Source of the DNA: Flavobacterium ajazii
Lineage (GTDB): Bacteria; Bacteroidota; Bacteroidia; Flavobacteriales; Flavobacteriaceae
DNA: 64,000 bases
Direction of reading: 5' to 3'
Assembly: GCF_010614725.1 (NCBI RefSeq)
Contig: NZ_JAAEHL010000006.1
Location: 186,001-250,000, forward strand
In this document: piece by piece, positions 61,682 to 64,000 of the stretch
Layout of the letters: every line of letters starts with the position of its first letter
Position numbering within the stretch: position 1 is the first letter of the stretch
The notes under the pieces: generated by a model
Seen by the model: the letters and a program-made list of their open reading frames with translations, nothing else
Databases searched by the model: none
What the model was told of the DNA's origin: nothing
Made by a program: the position numbers and the translations under genes

Positions 61682-64000
61682 TTATTCAATTGGAATAGTC
61701 AAAATTATAGTTGTTCCTGTCGCTATTTCGTTTTGATCATATTTGTCAATAATTTTTAAAGCTATTTCTGCCAGATTGGTTACATTTTTATTTAAAATCT
61801 CTAATCTTTTTTCGTTTGCATCAGACGAAAAAGACTGGTGTTTTTCTTTTTTAATACGGTTAAGTTCTTCTGAACGTTTTCTACCAATTCCGTTATCATT
61901 AATAGTTATAAGTAACAAATTATTCTTTTTTTCAAAAGTAATCAGCAAATGTTTTTCTCCTTCTCTATGTAACAATCCGTGTTTTATAGCATTTTCAACG
62001 TACGGCTGTATAAGCATCGAAGGAAATTCTATACTTTCTTTATCAAAAATAGTATCCGCTTTAATTTGATAATTAAAATTGTCTGTAAAACGCATTTTTT
62101 CTAGTTCCAGATACAATTTCAATGCTTCAATTTCTTCGTTTAATGAAACCATTTCTTTTTCAGACATCTCTAAAATTATTCTTGTAAGTTTTGAGAATTT
62201 AGCCAAATATGTATTTGCTTTTTGTTTGTCATTTGTAAAAATGTAAGCCTGAATGGTATTGAGAGCATTATAAAAAAAGTGCGGATTCATTTGTGATCGT
62301 ATTGAAGCCATCATTGATTTGCTTAAATTTTTCTCTAAAACAACTTTTTCATTTAATAAATCAATGCGGTTTTGCATGAGTTTGTATTGCCATTTAAAAT
62401 ATACATAAAGCAAAACACTAGTAAAAGAAAAAAGTATCAGATAAAACCACCATTTTTGCCAGAAAGGAGCTGTTATCCTGAAATTTATTTTTTCATTACT
62501 AATTTTATTTTCTACTTTGAATTCTACCTTGTAATCACCTGAAGACAAAGACGGAAACTGAATGGTTCTGGTTTCTTTGTTTATTAAAATCCAATCTCTT
62601 TGATTGATCCGGTAATAAACAGGAGTTATTTTTTCTGCAAATTCTAAAACAGAAAAATGTATTGAAACATTATTTTCGTTGTATTTCAATTGCAGTGATT
62701 CACGCCAGTTTACAGTTTTGTTATTGATCGAAAAACTGTTGATATGAAACACCACGTTTTCTTTTTTTCGTTTTGCTTTAAGCGATAATTCCAAAATACC
62801 TTCATCAATAAGGACAATCAAAAAATCGTCTTGTTTAAGAATATCATGAATTCTGTTTCCTTTTATCAGAAAATCGAATTTGTAAACAGATTCTGTTTTT
62901 AAATCATAAATGCTGATGAATTCTGAACAGACAATCAATAATTCGTTTTTTTCTCTTTTAATTCTGATAATATCCGAATCTGGAATGCCTATTTTTTTGT
63001 TGATATTTTCAAACGAATTTTCATTAATTATTCTGAATAAATTTCCTTTAGCATCCAACGAAAAAATAACATTTTCAAAGCAAAAAACTTTGTTGGAATA
63101 AAATGGTTTACCGTTTTTTTTGATTTCTTTGATTTGGTTTGGAGACACAGAAAACATCCCGATATTGGTAACGATTACAATTTTATTTTCATTTGAATTA
63201 TAATCAATTGCTTTTGCCCTAACCCCTTTTTTAATAGATGAGATATTGGGGTAATCGGTATTTGTATTTTCATTAAAAACCTTATCCCAGACAGATTCTT
63301 TTTTTAGATTCGCTTTAGGGTTTAGTAATAATCCGAAAAAACCGCTTGCAGAAAAAGCATAGTATTTTTCGTCAATCCTGACGATTTCTTTCAGAGCAAT
63401 ATTATAATTTTTTAACTTCGAAAAATCGTGATCTGAAACGGTTGAAAATCCATTATCCGAAAAAAAAGTATTTTTACTTATACTGTCATAATGAATGTAA
63501 TATGTTGGCAGGTTTTCTGTTATAGAGCGAAGTGTTTTTTTGCTGTTAAAATTATTATCCAACTGTATCAAATCTCCTTTATTTGTTCCTAAAAGAAAAC
63601 CATTTTTATTGAAAACCATCTTTGTAGGATAAAAAGAATCAATAAGATATAACTTATCCTGCATTTCGGGGACAATGTAAATTCCGTTATTCACAGATGA
63701 AAAAAGATAATTTCCCTGATGATCTTTAATAAGCCCGGAACTGCTATTGGAATGAAAAAAACCGTTTCCGAAAAGTTTTCTGCCAAATTCATTGTAAGCA
63801 AAAACACCTTTTGAGGTATGTAGCCAAATAATGTTATCAATCACTTCGCTCCCTTGAAAATATTCTATTTCCGGAATCGAAAAATCATTAATAAAATTCA
63901 AATCCAAATCAAAAAAATACAATTTCTTTTCTTCATTAAGTTTCGAAACTACATAAAGTTTATTTTTATAGGGATAAATGTATTTTACTTTTAATCCTTT
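61682..64000 (-). CDS. LytS-type sensor histidine kinase with beta-propeller sensor (partial)
   Basis: At least 772 aa; the frame is still open at the right edge (KGLKVKYIYPYKNKLYVV...), so the N terminus is missing. The visible part is a beta-propeller-like sensor with repeated blade patterns, a Y_Y_Y-type domain (HFSVLEFAEKITPVYYRINQRDWILINKETRTIQFPSLSSGDYKVEFKVENK), one transmembrane helix (WWFYLILFSFTSVLLYVYFKW), and a His_kinase domain with RSQMNPHFFYNALNTIQAYI (His site). FPSMLIQPYVENAIKHGLLH and ITINDNGIGR (N and G1 boxes) complete the ATPase. This is the AraC/LytTR-linked propeller kinase class common in Bacteroidota. It pairs with the response regulator 13 bp downstream. Confidence 0.88.
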   Translation of the reverse strand, partial: KGLKVKYIYPYKNKLYVVSKLNEEKKLYFFDLDLNFINDFSIPEIEYFQGSEVIDNIIWLHTSKGVFAYNEFGRKLFGNGFFHSNSSSGLIKDHQGNYLFSSVNNGIYIVPEMQDKLYLIDSFYPTKMVFNKNGFLLGTNKGDLIQLDNNFNSKKTLRSITENLPTYYIHYDSISKNTFFSDNGFSTVSDHDFSKLKNYNIALKEIVRIDEKYYAFSASGFFGLLLNPKANLKKESVWDKVFNENTNTDYPNISSIKKGVRAKAIDYNSNENKIVIVTNIGMFSVSPNQIKEIKKNGKPFYSNKVFCFENVIFSLDAKGNLFRIINENSFENINKKIGIPDSDIIRIKREKNELLIVCSEFISIYDLKTESVYKFDFLIKGNRIHDILKQDDFLIVLIDEGILELSLKAKRKKENVVFHINSFSINNKTVNWRESLQLKYNENNVSIHFSVLEFAEKITPVYYRINQRDWILINKETRTIQFPSLSSGDYKVEFKVENKISNEKINFRITAPFWQKWWFYLILFSFTSVLLYVYFKWQYKLMQNRIDLLNEKVVLEKNLSKSMMASIRSQMNPHFFYNALNTIQAYIFTNDKQKANTYLAKFSKLTRIILEMSEKEMVSLNEEIEALKLYLELEKMRFTDNFNYQIKADTIFDKESIEFPSMLIQPYVENAIKHGLLHREGEKHLLITFEKKNNLLLITINDNGIGRKRSEELNRIKKEKHQSFSSDANEKRLEILNKNVTNLAEIALKIIDKYDQNEIATGTTIILTIPIE

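Overview
This is an AT-rich chromosomal segment of a Bacteroidota bacterium, almost certainly a Flavobacterium close to the F. johnsoniae group. The evidence is a sprCDB gliding-motility locus, type IX secretion (T9SS) sorting domains, promoters of the Bacteroidota type (TTG, about 17-19 bp, then TAnnTTTG), lipoboxes followed by charged residues, and the housekeeping gene content. I see no prophage or insertion sequence.

Layout. (1) 1-19,990, minus strand: a gliding-motility adhesin operon. Its order (150-aa protein, 430-aa beta-helix protein, 141-aa protein, SprC, SprD, giant SprB) matches the remF-remG-0982-sprC-sprD-sprB part of the F. johnsoniae operon; sprF would lie beyond the left edge. 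SprB is cut by the window edge and is also broken by a 139-bp frame-shifting duplication near 3,365. (2) 20.4-31.9 kb: housekeeping genes holB, a DoxX-like protein, an acyl-CoA thioesterase, recA, plsC, trpS, dprA, an HU/SPOR protein, a PIF1-type helicase and an OmpH-like lipoprotein. (3) 32.4-43.8 kb: a methyltransferase, a decayed acetyltransferase remnant, mnmG, ybeY, a DUF4175 protein, gltX, an SPFH protein and a small envelope-stress-like cluster. Between mnmG and ybeY lies a dense array of eight parS-like palindromes, with a ninth on the far side of mnmG, which points to the centromere and so probably to a nearby replication origin. (4) 44.6-54.8 kb: glnS, folB, tRNA-Cys followed by five decaying copies of its own 3' end plus terminator, a LysE-family exporter, a GIN-domain protein, rnr, a DUF2007 protein, a T9SS repeat protein and rpiB. 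(5) 54.8-58.0 kb: a small accessory patch with a 32-bp tandem repeat, an AAA/DUF4143 ATPase, a DUF1294 protein, and a Doc-type toxin paired with a long DNA-binding partner. (6) 58.0-64.0 kb: tex, a lipoprotein, and a LytTR/LytS-type two-component system that runs off the right edge.

Genes working together: SprC, SprD and SprB are expected to build the mobile cell-surface adhesin that is exported by T9SS and drives gliding. Several upstream in-frame starts can be rejected because a -7 box overlaps or lies downstream of them (trpS, gltX, the HU/SPOR gene, the DUF4143 gene).

The signals most worth follow-up are the tRNA-Cys repeat array, the parS cluster, the SprB duplication and the SprD repeat tract, and the 54.8-58.0 kb patch.
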